Source of the DNA: SLHU01 sp009929975
GTDB lineage: Bacteria > Bacillota > Clostridia > Saccharofermentanales > UBA5734
Direction: 5' to 3'
NCBI GenBank assembly: GCA_040776905.1
Contig: JAXGZQ010000001.1
Span: 372,001 to 436,000, forward strand
DNA: 64,000 nt
Shown here: piece after piece, positions 9,052 through 16,886 of the stretch
How positions within the stretch are numbered: position 1 is the stretch's first letter
Layout of the letters: every line of letters starts with the position of its first letter
The notes under the pieces: model-generated
Database searches by the model: none
What the model saw: only the letters and a program-made list of their open reading frames with translations
Told to the model about the DNA's origin: nothing
Translations under genes and position numbers: made by a program

Positions 9052-9803
9052 GTCAGCGGCCGGTCGTCGTCAAACAAGTCGGGATATGCCGTGAGAACCT
9101 CGCTGAGCAGGCGGTTCAGGCCGACAGTGTCGCACAGGCGTACGACCGCGTCACCGAATTGGCCGAATCGCATAATGCCATGGGCCAGCAGCAGAGGCTC
9201 GATCTTGTCGAAATTTTCGGACGGGCTGCCAACATGGCGGCGTGACGGAACACTGATCTCGCGGCCATCCGGCGCGATCGTGACCAGCGGTTCACGCGTC
9301 GGAGTCAGGCGGTCAGGAATGTCGAGCCACTCTTCAATTCCGTGGATGAAGGTGTTACTGGTCAGATCAACCCCCAGCAGCATGATCACCGCCTGCCGGT
9401 CCAGCAGCCTGCCCCAGGCGGATTCGCGGGCGCACGGCGTGTCGAACCGCTCATCACCTGCGGTAAAGTGTTCTGCGTCTGCTCCTGCCGCGGCGACAGA
9501 ATGCGTTGGGTGCCAGGAACGAAAGACGCCTGGCCGCAAGCGGAACCGTTCAGTGAGAAGTCCGACGCAGGTCGCGGATTCCAGCACAGAAAACCGCGGC
9601 TGCTTCGCGTTGACATACGACCAGGTATGCGTCGGCAGAACCAGCAGGCCCTCCCGCATATGGTTCTGCAGAACATCAAGTACAGTATCCGCTCCCCCTT
9701 CGGTCGGTCCGATTGCCTTCATCGAGGAGTGGACAAGGAGTGTGCCTGCCCGATCAATCGCCAAATCGTTCATCTGTTGTGTCAATGTCTGGTAAGTATG
9801 CAA
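9003..9803 (-). CDS. AAC(3)-family N-acetyltransferase
   Basis: Member of the Antibiotic_NAT family (aminoglycoside 3-N-acetyltransferase-like; also YokD and FrbF), acetyl-CoA-dependent. Seen in the sequence: LLVHSSMKAIGPTEGG near the N-terminus, LVLPTHTWSYVN, RSWHPTHSVAAAG with the conserved His, and LLGVDLTSNTFIHGIEEW. A TTG at 9803 is preceded 6 bases earlier by GAAGGAGG and is my preferred start (266 aa); an ATG at 9845 or TTG at 9851 would add 14-16 residues and overlap the amidohydrolase stop. Many chromosomal members are not resistance genes, and the setting beside uronate genes suggests acetylation of an amino sugar or other metabolite. Its 3' end overlaps uxaC antiparallel by 49 bp. 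Confidence 0.85.
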   Translation of the reverse strand: MHTYQTLTQQMNDLAIDRAGTLLVHSSMKAIGPTEGGADTVLDVLQNHMREGLLVLPTHTWSYVNAKQPRFSVLESATCVGLLTERFRLRPGVFRSWHPTHSVAAAGADAEHFTAGDERFDTPCARESAWGRLLDRQAVIMLLGVDLTSNTFIHGIEEWLDIPDRLTPTREPLVTIAPDGREISVPSRRHVGSPSENFDKIEPLLLAHGIMRFGQFGDAVVRLCDTVGLNRLLSEVLTAYPDLFDDDRPLTQSMTERFSPNSEAAF

Positions 9804-9847
9804 ACGGTTTCCTCCTTCAGGATGCTGATCAAGCGGCAGCGCCATGA

Positions 9848-11185
9848 TCAATGGACCGGCGGTTCCGGCATGCCGGGAATTTTGTCCGGCAGGCTGAGCC
9901 GGAATATCCGGCGCGGGTTATCATAGAAAAGGCGGCGGCCCAGCAGTCTGGCCTGATCCTCATCCAGGATATGTAACTGGACTTTCTCCGTCAGGACCGC
10001 GGCGACATTTTCCCTTGCCAGCTGCAGATGGCCGGGAATGCCATCCGGGAACAGGTAGTCCCCGCCAAAGGCGCTGATCTTATTCGCCGGCACCGCGTCC
10101 AGGAATTCCGACAAGGCGCGGCGGGCGGCGACCGGAGCGATGATATGGCTCCAGCACATATTGATACTGACATTGGCAAACATCTTGGCCAGAGTACAGA
10201 CCTCACCGACATACGGATATCCGATATGGAACAGGTCAAACCAGATTTCAGGATAGCGGAGAATCAGCGGGTTCAGCGCCAAAGGATTGCTGTTCGCCAG
10301 CAGATTGCCGTTGCCCTCCTGCAGGCCGGTATGCACCTGGATGATCAGATGGTCGCGTGCGGCTCTGCTGAGTATCTGATGCATCATGAAATTCTGCAGG
10401 TCATCCGGCAGCAGGATACTTTCTTCAGGGGTCTGTTTCAGCTGCTCCATCAACTGCCGGAACGCCATTTCCGCGTCGCTTTCAGACACTTCAGGAAAAT
10501 CAAGAGATCGCTCATATGCAATACTGAGTTTCAGAATCTCCATTCCGTGGCGGGCCAGCAGCTGCCATTCATGATCAAGCAGGCGCAGGAAATCCTTGAG
10601 AGTGTGAAAGCCGTTCAGACCGGCGGCCTGTGCCCGGGTCCGCAGTTCCAGATAGGGCGCGCAGCGGTAGAACCAGCGGTCCGGATGCCAGACACGGGTA
10701 AAAAGATGCGACTGATCCGGCAGCCGGGCCAGGTCATTTTGAAAATCATCATTGATGCAGCGGACAATATGGCAGTGATCGCGAATCACATCGTGGTAGT
10801 GTCCCGGTCGGCGATTCTCAAGAAATTTCAGATTGAGCGGCAAAATCGTATACCGATGGATCCCGTCAAGCTGATACAGCTGACGGACCGAAATGTCCAG
10901 AGCCCGGGCATACCCTGTCAGACGGCAGGCTTCCCAGTACGGTTCGACCGTCAGCCAGCGCTGCTCCAGCGGCTGGCTGCTGTCTCTCACATAATCCAGC
11001 TGCTGCTGGCTGAGGCCTGCTGAAATCAGATCCGAACTGATATAGTGTGCGGTGTATTCACTGAGCACATCAGCACGCGGCTCCTGCAGACTTTCCAGCG
11101 GCGGCAGATGTTCGTGTGTATCAATCACAGGAGCCTGGACCAAATCCTGCAGCAGGCGTTCATAAAGAGCTTGATTATCCATCAC
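9848..11185 (-). CDS. amidohydrolase-family protein, uronate-isomerase-like
   Basis: Metal-dependent TIM-barrel hydrolase or isomerase of 445 residues. The HxH metal motif is in DTHEHLPPLES (about residue 23), a later histidine is in IIQVHTGLQEGN, a further possible ligand is in NMCWSHIIAP, and the C-terminal aspartate is in SAFGGDYLFPDG. It belongs to the amidohydrolase superfamily and resembles the uronate-isomerase branch, but the substrate is unknown. GTG at 11185 is followed at once by ATG at 11182; the AAGGAAGG site fits the GTG slightly better. It is followed 44 bp later, on my chosen start, by the acetyltransferase, so the two are probably one operon. Confidence 0.8.
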   Translation of the reverse strand: MMDNQALYERLLQDLVQAPVIDTHEHLPPLESLQEPRADVLSEYTAHYISSDLISAGLSQQQLDYVRDSSQPLEQRWLTVEPYWEACRLTGYARALDISVRQLYQLDGIHRYTILPLNLKFLENRRPGHYHDVIRDHCHIVRCINDDFQNDLARLPDQSHLFTRVWHPDRWFYRCAPYLELRTRAQAAGLNGFHTLKDFLRLLDHEWQLLARHGMEILKLSIAYERSLDFPEVSESDAEMAFRQLMEQLKQTPEESILLPDDLQNFMMHQILSRAARDHLIIQVHTGLQEGNGNLLANSNPLALNPLILRYPEIWFDLFHIGYPYVGEVCTLAKMFANVSINMCWSHIIAPVAARRALSEFLDAVPANKISAFGGDYLFPDGIPGHLQLARENVAAVLTEKVQLHILDEDQARLLGRRLFYDNPRRIFRLSLPDKIPGMPEPPVH

Positions 11186-11251
11186 AATAAAAACCTTCCT
11201 TCTCCCAAGTTGAGCGGCCCCCGGCAGTCCGGCACCGATCAGCAGACGGTA

Positions 11252-12637
11252 TCAGTCTATCACAGACTTCTGCAGCCAGCGCCTGCCCAGCATGCGAATG
11301 TAAAAAAATATCGACCGGACGGCCCAGTCCGCGTACATCGCCAGCCAGATCCCGACAACCCCCCAGGCAAAGACAATCGCGAACAGATAGCCGATGCCGA
11401 TCCGCAGCAGCCACATGCTGACGATTGAAATAATCATGGTGTAGCGGACATCCCCGGCGCCACGCAATCCGCTCGGCAGGATAAACGATGTCGACCAGAG
11501 CAGTGGCTGCGCGATCAGTGAAGTGGTCAGGACAAAATGGGCCAGACTGGCGGTTTCCGGATCACGGGTATACAGCCCGACCACCAGATTCAGCAATGGA
11601 AAGAGGCTAAGACTGAGCAGCAGCATGGCGGCGCTTGAAACCAGAACGAGAAATTTCAGCTGCCGCCGGGCCTCCTGCGGTTTCGACCGTCCCATCTGCT
11701 GACCGACGATCGCGGTCGCGGCAATCGCCATCGCGTTGCCGGGAATCATGGTCAGGCTGTTGACCGAGTTGCTGATCGTATTGGCGGCCATTGAAGCGGT
11801 TCCAAGGCTGACGATGAACATCTGAACAATCAATTTTCCGCCGTTGAACAGCAGTTGCTCCGTTCCCGCTGGAACTCCGAGCTGGAAAATCATTTTCTGC
11901 ATGCGCATCTGAATCCGGAAATGACTGAGCCGTGTCAACTGGATATCTTTTGATCCGCGCAGAATCGGTACCATGATCAGCAGCATTCCGGCAGTTCTGG
12001 CCATCAAAAGGCCGGTCGCGGCCCCCCGCACACCAAACGAAGGAAATACGATATGGAGAAAGCCGAGACTGATCGAGAAGCCATAGATCAGCACATAACT
12101 GAAAACAACATTGAACAGATTCATCAGAATCGAGACGGTCATCGGGGTTCTGGTATCGCCGGCACCACGCAGAATACCAAAGCCGATGCTTGTCAGAGCC
12201 AGTGGTATATAGGACCAGAGTACAATGCCGAGATAGTCAAGCCCGTTGGCAATGACCTGCGGTTCAGCATCGGAGAACAAGGTCTGAACGAGCCAGCTGC
12301 GGGAGAAGAACAGTGCCAGTGTCGCCAGGCCGCTGATCAAAAGACAGGATGTCAACGCCTGGGCGGCGGCCTGATTGGCACGCTCCCGGTCTCCCCGGCC
12401 GGTATACTGGGCGACAACGACCGTTCCGCCGACCGACATGGCGCTGAAAACCGATATGACGACAATATTGATGGTATCAACCATTCCGATCGCTGAGATG
12501 GCCTGCGGTCCCATGTTCGACGCGAGCATTGTATTGACCACACCCATAATGACAATGAAAAACTGCTCAATCAGAACGGGAACCGTCATGCGGGCAATGG
12601 ATCGTCCAAGTTGTCTGAATTCCATCAACCGATTCAC
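11252..12637 (-). CDS. MATE-family efflux transporter
   Basis: Twelve-helix inner-membrane antiporter of the multidrug and toxic compound extrusion family, NorM/DinF-like, about 461 residues. Typical segments are TVPVLIEQFFIVIMGVVNTML in helix 1, SAIGMVDTINIVVISVF, a GILRGAGDTRTPM loop in the first half repeated as LRGAGDVRYTM in the second, and SLGTASMAANTISNSVN. GTG at 12637 has GGAGG 5 bases upstream; the ATG at 12649 overlaps that site and is less likely. It is divergent from the URO-D gene across a 213-bp region with nested inverted repeats. Substrate not predictable. Confidence 0.9.
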   Translation of the reverse strand: MNRLMEFRQLGRSIARMTVPVLIEQFFIVIMGVVNTMLASNMGPQAISAIGMVDTINIVVISVFSAMSVGGTVVVAQYTGRGDRERANQAAAQALTSCLLISGLATLALFFSRSWLVQTLFSDAEPQVIANGLDYLGIVLWSYIPLALTSIGFGILRGAGDTRTPMTVSILMNLFNVVFSYVLIYGFSISLGFLHIVFPSFGVRGAATGLLMARTAGMLLIMVPILRGSKDIQLTRLSHFRIQMRMQKMIFQLGVPAGTEQLLFNGGKLIVQMFIVSLGTASMAANTISNSVNSLTMIPGNAMAIAATAIVGQQMGRSKPQEARRQLKFLVLVSSAAMLLLSLSLFPLLNLVVGLYTRDPETASLAHFVLTTSLIAQPLLWSTSFILPSGLRGAGDVRYTMIISIVSMWLLRIGIGYLFAIVFAWGVVGIWLAMYADWAVRSIFFYIRMLGRRWLQKSVID

Positions 12638-12850
12638 ATACCCCTCCATACACCTGCAGCCGCGCCTGTGGCGGCCGCAGAAAATCTGCTTCCATTATAC
12701 CTCTGTTTGCAATGGCCACGCATGGATAAAGTGATGCCATTCCGCTGAAATTCATGGGATTACGTACAGCCTGTCTGGCCATTCTGATGGCCAGACCTGA
12801 TCGATTCAGGTAGAATAATCATAAGCAAACCAGGCCGAGGAGGTCCGCCG
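12638..12850. promoter_or_regulatory. divergent intergenic region with nested inverted repeats
   Basis: Between the MATE and URO-D genes. A 10-bp perfect stem with a 4-base loop occupies 12773-12796 (GTCTGGCCAT / ATGGCCAGAC). It abuts a second palindrome, CCTGA-TCGAT-TCAGG, at 12796-12810, which runs straight into a -10-like TAGAAT at 12811-12816 for the rightward transcript. Neither stem is followed by a T-run, so an operator is more likely than a terminator. The ribosome site of the URO-D gene is GAGGAGG, about 7 bases before its ATG. Confidence 0.5.
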
Positions 12851-13966
12851 ATGAATCTTCGACAGAACACCAGGGCAATTCTGCATGATGAAGCCTATGA
12901 CTATTTCCCCGTCGTTCATTTTGGCTACTGGGACGACACGGTCCGCAAATGGCAGGCGGAAGGCCATCTGCCTACTGATCTGGCTGATCCCGCAGGCGGA
13001 CGGTCAGCCGAACAGATCGTCAGCCAGACACTGGGCTTTGACTTCGGCTGGGGCGACTGCGCCGGCGGCATCACCGGCCTGCTGCCGCCGATCGAGATCC
13101 GGGTTATCGAAACACTGCCGAACGGACAGATCAAATCAGTCGATGAAAACGGCGCGATCATCCTGACCAAACCCGGTATCACTTCGATTCCCTCTGAAGT
13201 TGGTCATCTGCTGACGGACCGGGCATCCTGGGAAGAACATTTTCTGCCGCGCCTGCAATTTTCATCCGCCCGCATCCCGCGGCCTGACCTTGACCGGCTG
13301 CGCAGCACGGACGATCGTGCCACTCCGCTGGGCATCAACTGCGGCAGTCTGTTCGGAACCATCCGCAACTGGCTCGGACTGGAAGGGTCCGCTTATCTGC
13401 TGATTGACGATGAGCCGCTTTTCACAGAAATCATCGATACCCATGCGGCTTTGCAGCTGCAGGTACTCCAGAGCTGTCTCGAACAAGGTGCCCGGCCTGA
13501 CTATGCGCATTTCTGGGAAGACATCTGCTGCAAAAGCGGTCCGCTGATTCATCCGGACGTCTTCGAGGAAAAAGTCGGCCCGTGGTATGAGAAGTTTACC
13601 CGGCTCCTGCTCACGTATGATATCGATATTGTTTCACTGGACTGTGACGGTGTCATTGACCGGCTGATCCCGACCTGGTTCAGCCATGGTGTCAATACCA
13701 TGTTTCCGATTGAGGTGGGGGTCTGGAACGCCAGCATCACACCCTGGCGCGCCCGGTACGGACCGGAACTGCGCGGTGTGGGCGGCATGAACAAAAACGT
13801 GTTCGCGCTGGATTACGCAGCCATTGATCAAGAAATCGAACGCCTGCGCCGGTTGACGGACGCCGGTGGCTTCATTCCCTGCCCGGACCACCGCATCCCG
13901 CCGACCGCACGCTGGGAAAATGTCCAGTATTATTGCGACCGGCTTCGCCGTGAACTCAACCGGTAA
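12851..13966 (+). CDS. uroporphyrinogen decarboxylase-family protein
   Basis: URO-D-fold protein of 371 residues. The family includes HemE and corrinoid-dependent methyltransferases of the MtaA/CmuA kind. Visible landmarks are an N-terminal FPVVHFGYWDDTV, the GINCGSLFGTIRNWLG loop, FWEDICCKSGPLIHPDVFEEKVGPWY (the region holding metal ligands in the methyltransferase branch), and a C-terminal DHRIPPTARWENVQYY typical of the methyltransferase-like members. It is not a convincing HemE because no other haem genes are near and the N-terminal arginine motif is not obvious. It precedes the nucleoside phosphorylase gene by 11 bp, so they are probably cotranscribed; the functional link is unclear. Confidence 0.85.
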   Translation: MNLRQNTRAILHDEAYDYFPVVHFGYWDDTVRKWQAEGHLPTDLADPAGGRSAEQIVSQTLGFDFGWGDCAGGITGLLPPIEIRVIETLPNGQIKSVDENGAIILTKPGITSIPSEVGHLLTDRASWEEHFLPRLQFSSARIPRPDLDRLRSTDDRATPLGINCGSLFGTIRNWLGLEGSAYLLIDDEPLFTEIIDTHAALQLQVLQSCLEQGARPDYAHFWEDICCKSGPLIHPDVFEEKVGPWYEKFTRLLLTYDIDIVSLDCDGVIDRLIPTWFSHGVNTMFPIEVGVWNASITPWRARYGPELRGVGGMNKNVFALDYAAIDQEIERLRRLTDAGGFIPCPDHRIPPTARWENVQYYCDRLRRELNR

Positions 13967-13977
13967 GGAGGGATTTC

Positions 13978-15279
13978 ATGCAGCCGGCACAACTGATTGC
14001 CCGCAAGCGGGACGGCCATCGACTGACAGAGCAGGAGATCAACGCCTTCATTGAGGGCGTGTGTGACGGCAGTTGGGCCGATTATCAGACCGCAGCCATG
14101 CTGATGGCCATGTACATCAACGGTCTGAATACCGAGGAAACCGCCCGACTGACGCTGGCGATGGCAGCCTCGGGAGACCAGCTTGACTTGAGCGGCATCG
14201 CGGGAATCAAGGTTGACAAGCACAGCACCGGCGGAGTGGCTGATACGACAACGCTTATCCTGGTTCCGCTGCTGGCAGCCTGTGATGTACCGGTCGTAAA
14301 AATGTCCGGCCGCGGTCTGGGGTTTACCGGTGGTACCATTGACAAGCTCGCGTCAATTCCCGGTTTCCGAACCGATCTGTCAGCTGAGGACGCGATCGCC
14401 CAGGCCCGGCGTGTCGGAATGGTGATACTGGCCCAGACAGCCAGACTGACGCCGGCTGACCGTATACTTTATGCCTTGCGCGATGTCACGGCGACCATCG
14501 ACAGTATTCCCCTGATCGCGGCGAGCATCATGAGCAAGAAAATCGCGGCCGGAAGTGATGCGATCGTGCTTGATGTCAAATGCGGCAGCGGAGCGTTCAT
14601 GCGAACTGAAAAAGAGGCACGCCAGCTGGCTGAAACCATGGTTGCCATCGGCCATCAGGTCGGCCGGCGGGTCAGGGCCGTCATCAGCCGCATGGACCAG
14701 CCGCTCGGCGACTATATCGGGAACAGCCTTGAAGTGCTGGAAGCGATCGATGTGCTGAGCGGACGGCGAAGCGGTGATCTGCTCGATGTCACCCGTATTC
14801 TCGGTGTTCAGCTGCTGGAACTGGCCGGTCGGACCGACAGCGGGCACATGGCCCGACAGCTGCTCGACCAACAGATCCAGTCCGGACGGGCGCTGGACTG
14901 CTTCCGCGACCTGATCCTGGCTCAGGGCGGCGACAGCCGGATCGTGGACCAGCCGGACCGGCTGCCCCGGGCTGAATCCCGTGCCGTCGGCCTGGCGGCT
15001 CAATCGGGCTATATCAGTCGAATGGACACAGCTGCGCTGGGTGAAGCTTTTGTTGATCTCGGCGGCGGACGGCGCCGCCATGAAGATCTGATCGATCTGT
15101 CCGCGGGAATCATCATGCGCAAGCGACTCGGAGACCGGGTTGAAGAAGGTGAACCTCTGTTGGAAGTTCTCGGACCGGCCGGGCGCGTAAAATCCATCAG
15201 AGATCAGGCCCTGAACGCGATTCAGCTGGACAGCCGCCCGCCGCGGACGCGTCCGGTTGTCATCGATGTCATTGCCTGA
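13978..15279 (+). CDS. pdp: pyrimidine-nucleoside phosphorylase
   Basis: Phosphorolysis of thymidine, uridine or deoxyuridine to the base and (deoxy)ribose-1-phosphate. The 433 residues match the Pdp/DeoA family: N-terminal helical QEINAFIEGVCDGSWADYQ, the phosphate-binding KHSTGGVADTTTLI signature (about residues 81-94), GRGLGFTGGTIDKL, SIMSKKIAAG and a C-terminal barrel-sandwich region with MRKRLGDRVEEGEPLLEV. The start ATG has AAGGAGG 6 bases upstream. Downstream deoB would convert the (deoxy)ribose-1-phosphate product, so the pair is a complete nucleoside-salvage step. Bacillota members usually accept several pyrimidine nucleosides, hence pdp rather than deoA. Confidence 0.92.
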   Translation: MQPAQLIARKRDGHRLTEQEINAFIEGVCDGSWADYQTAAMLMAMYINGLNTEETARLTLAMAASGDQLDLSGIAGIKVDKHSTGGVADTTTLILVPLLAACDVPVVKMSGRGLGFTGGTIDKLASIPGFRTDLSAEDAIAQARRVGMVILAQTARLTPADRILYALRDVTATIDSIPLIAASIMSKKIAAGSDAIVLDVKCGSGAFMRTEKEARQLAETMVAIGHQVGRRVRAVISRMDQPLGDYIGNSLEVLEAIDVLSGRRSGDLLDVTRILGVQLLELAGRTDSGHMARQLLDQQIQSGRALDCFRDLILAQGGDSRIVDQPDRLPRAESRAVGLAAQSGYISRMDTAALGEAFVDLGGGRRRHEDLIDLSAGIIMRKRLGDRVEEGEPLLEVLGPAGRVKSIRDQALNAIQLDSRPPRTRPVVIDVIA

Positions 15280-15302
15280 ACCGACAGGCAGGAGGTTGCC
15301 AT

Positions 15303-16454
15303 ATGCAAAAACGAGTCATCCTGATCGTACTTGACAGTGTGGGAATCGGTGCCGCGCAAGATGCCGCGGATTATGGCGACAGCGGAGCCAATACGCTGGG
15401 CCATCTGGCTGACCACTGCCCGCAGCTCAAGCTGCCGAATCTGGAATCGCTCGGACTGGGCCTGCTTGAAGGGCTTGGCCGCTTTAGCATACCTGAGTCT
15501 GTGACCGGCGATGTGGCCCGTCTTGAACCGCTGGCCGCCGGAAAAGACACAACGACCGGACATTGGGAAATCACCGGCTGTATTCTCCGTGAACCATTTC
15601 CTACCTACCCGGCTGGTTTTCCGAATGATCTGATCCATCGCTTTGAGTCGCTGATCGGCCGACGGACACTCGGCAACTGTGTCGCTTCAGGAACAGAGAT
15701 CATCCAGCGGCTTGGCCAGCAGCATGTGGAGACCGGCTGGCCGATCGTCTATACCTCGGCAGACAGTGTTTTCCAAATCGCGGCCCATGAAGCGGTCATC
15801 CCTCCGGAGCAGCTCTACACCATCTGTCGTCAGGCAAGGGAGCTCCTGGTTCCGCCCCATGCGGTCGGGCGAGTCATCGCCAGACCGTTTACCGGGCAGG
15901 CTCCGGACTGGCAGCGCACCTCGCGCCGGCGTGATTTTTCACTCGCACCGATTTGCCCGACTCTGCTTGATCAGGTGACAGAGGCAGGCCGGCAGGTTCT
16001 CGCGGTCGGCAAGATCAGTGATATCTTCGCCGGTCGCGGGATCAGCCAGAGCTGGAAAACTGAGAACAACCAGGCTGGTATCGAGCAAACGATCGAGCTG
16101 ATGAGCACCAGATTCAGCGGGCTTCTCATGGTGAATCTGGTTGATTTCGACATGCTGTACGGTCACCGCAATGACCGGGACGGCTACGCCGGTGCCATGA
16201 TGGATTTCGACCGGCAGCTGCCGCGTCTGGTTGAGCGGACCGGACCGGAGGATCTGCTGATGATCACCGCCGACCATGGCTGTGATCCCACATTCCCCGG
16301 CAGCGATCATACGCGGGAAGCCGTTCCCCTGATCATGTACAGCCCGGCAAAGACAACAGGCAGAAATCTCGGGACCCGCCAGGGCTTTCAGCATATCGCC
16401 GCGACGGCCGCGAAATGGCTCGGACTGAGTTCGAACGACAGCAGCCTGCTCTGA
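15303..16454 (+). CDS. deoB: phosphopentomutase
   Basis: Interconverts (deoxy)ribose-1-phosphate and -5-phosphate, linking nucleoside breakdown to central metabolism. It is an alkaline-phosphatase-superfamily metalloenzyme of 383 residues with VLDSVGIGAAQDA (first metal Asp, then active region), GKDTTTGHWEITG with the phosphorylated Thr, VDFDMLYGHRND and a C-terminal ITADHGCDPTFPGSDHTRE metal cluster. ATG follows AGGAGGTTGCCAT. Last gene of the URO-D-pdp-deoB operon. No clear terminator directly after it; the next gene appears to have its own promoter. Confidence 0.95.
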   Translation: MQKRVILIVLDSVGIGAAQDAADYGDSGANTLGHLADHCPQLKLPNLESLGLGLLEGLGRFSIPESVTGDVARLEPLAAGKDTTTGHWEITGCILREPFPTYPAGFPNDLIHRFESLIGRRTLGNCVASGTEIIQRLGQQHVETGWPIVYTSADSVFQIAAHEAVIPPEQLYTICRQARELLVPPHAVGRVIARPFTGQAPDWQRTSRRRDFSLAPICPTLLDQVTEAGRQVLAVGKISDIFAGRGISQSWKTENNQAGIEQTIELMSTRFSGLLMVNLVDFDMLYGHRNDRDGYAGAMMDFDRQLPRLVERTGPEDLLMITADHGCDPTFPGSDHTREAVPLIMYSPAKTTGRNLGTRQGFQHIAATAAKWLGLSSNDSSLL

Positions 16455-16545
16455 TTTATGCCTTAAGCCTGAAAATCCGCTATAGCATAATAAATGACAC
16501 AAATATCACGGGATCATCCGGCTGGTTTTTATGCATCCTGTCCTG

Positions 16546-16551
16546 TATAAT
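16546..16551 (+). promoter_or_regulatory. -10 element before small Cys protein
   Basis: Consensus TATAAT 35 bp upstream of the ATG at 16586. No good -35 at 16-18 bp spacing (GGTTTT is the closest), so activity is only suggested. Confidence 0.4.
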
Positions 16552-16585
16552 GAAATTAACAGACAGGCCAGACGGAGGTGCTTTT

Positions 16586-16810
16586 ATGGACAAACAGACG
16601 GTGTATTGCCCAATGCTGAAAAAAGAAATCCCAAGCGACTTATGCCGGAACATCACATTCGCGACAGAAGGCCGCATCAGCCGGGCGGCTGTGGCAGAAG
16701 CCATTGCCTGGGATGCGGCACGCGAAATTTGTTCAGACTGCGGCAACGCTTATTGGAACCGCGGAAACAATATGGAAGCGCCGGAGATCGAGAGTAGGGA
16801 CATCATCTGA
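16586..16810 (+). CDS. small cysteine-containing protein, possible zinc binder
   Basis: A 74-residue protein I do not recognise by name. The start is well supported by GACGGAGG, 5 bases before the ATG, and a strong terminator follows the stop. Four cysteines are arranged as Cys-Pro near residue 8, Cys near 20 and a CSDC pair near 50, which could form one metal site; the middle RISRAAVAEAIAWDAAREI is helical. No membrane segment or signal peptide. The short conserved-looking layout (YCPML, LCRNI, ICSDCGN) suggests a genuine small regulatory or structural protein. Its own -10 element and terminator make it monocistronic. Confidence 0.65.
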   Translation: MDKQTVYCPMLKKEIPSDLCRNITFATEGRISRAAVAEAIAWDAAREICSDCGNAYWNRGNNMEAPEIESRDII

Positions 16811-16828
16811 TTTTTTCAGTTACCAAAT

Positions 16829-16867
16829 CAAAAAAGGCATGGCAGCTCAGGCGGCCATGCCTTTTTC
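16829..16867. terminator. bidirectional intrinsic terminator
   Basis: Perfect stem AAAAAGGCATGGC / GCCATGCCTTTTT with a 10-base loop, between the converging small-protein gene and the beta-mannosidase gene. The T-run on either strand makes it usable in both directions. Confidence 0.9.
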
Positions 16868-16886
16868 CGCTTCGCGTAGACCTTGG

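Noticed and set aside
9003..9803. Acetyltransferase called as an aminoglycoside-resistance gene
   Set aside because: Fold-level match only; chromosomal catabolic setting and lack of mobile flanks argue against a resistance label.
10028..11023. A 331-codon plus-strand frame opposite the amidohydrolase gene
   Set aside because: Antisense shadow; the minus-strand gene has metal-site motifs, a ribosome site and operon context.
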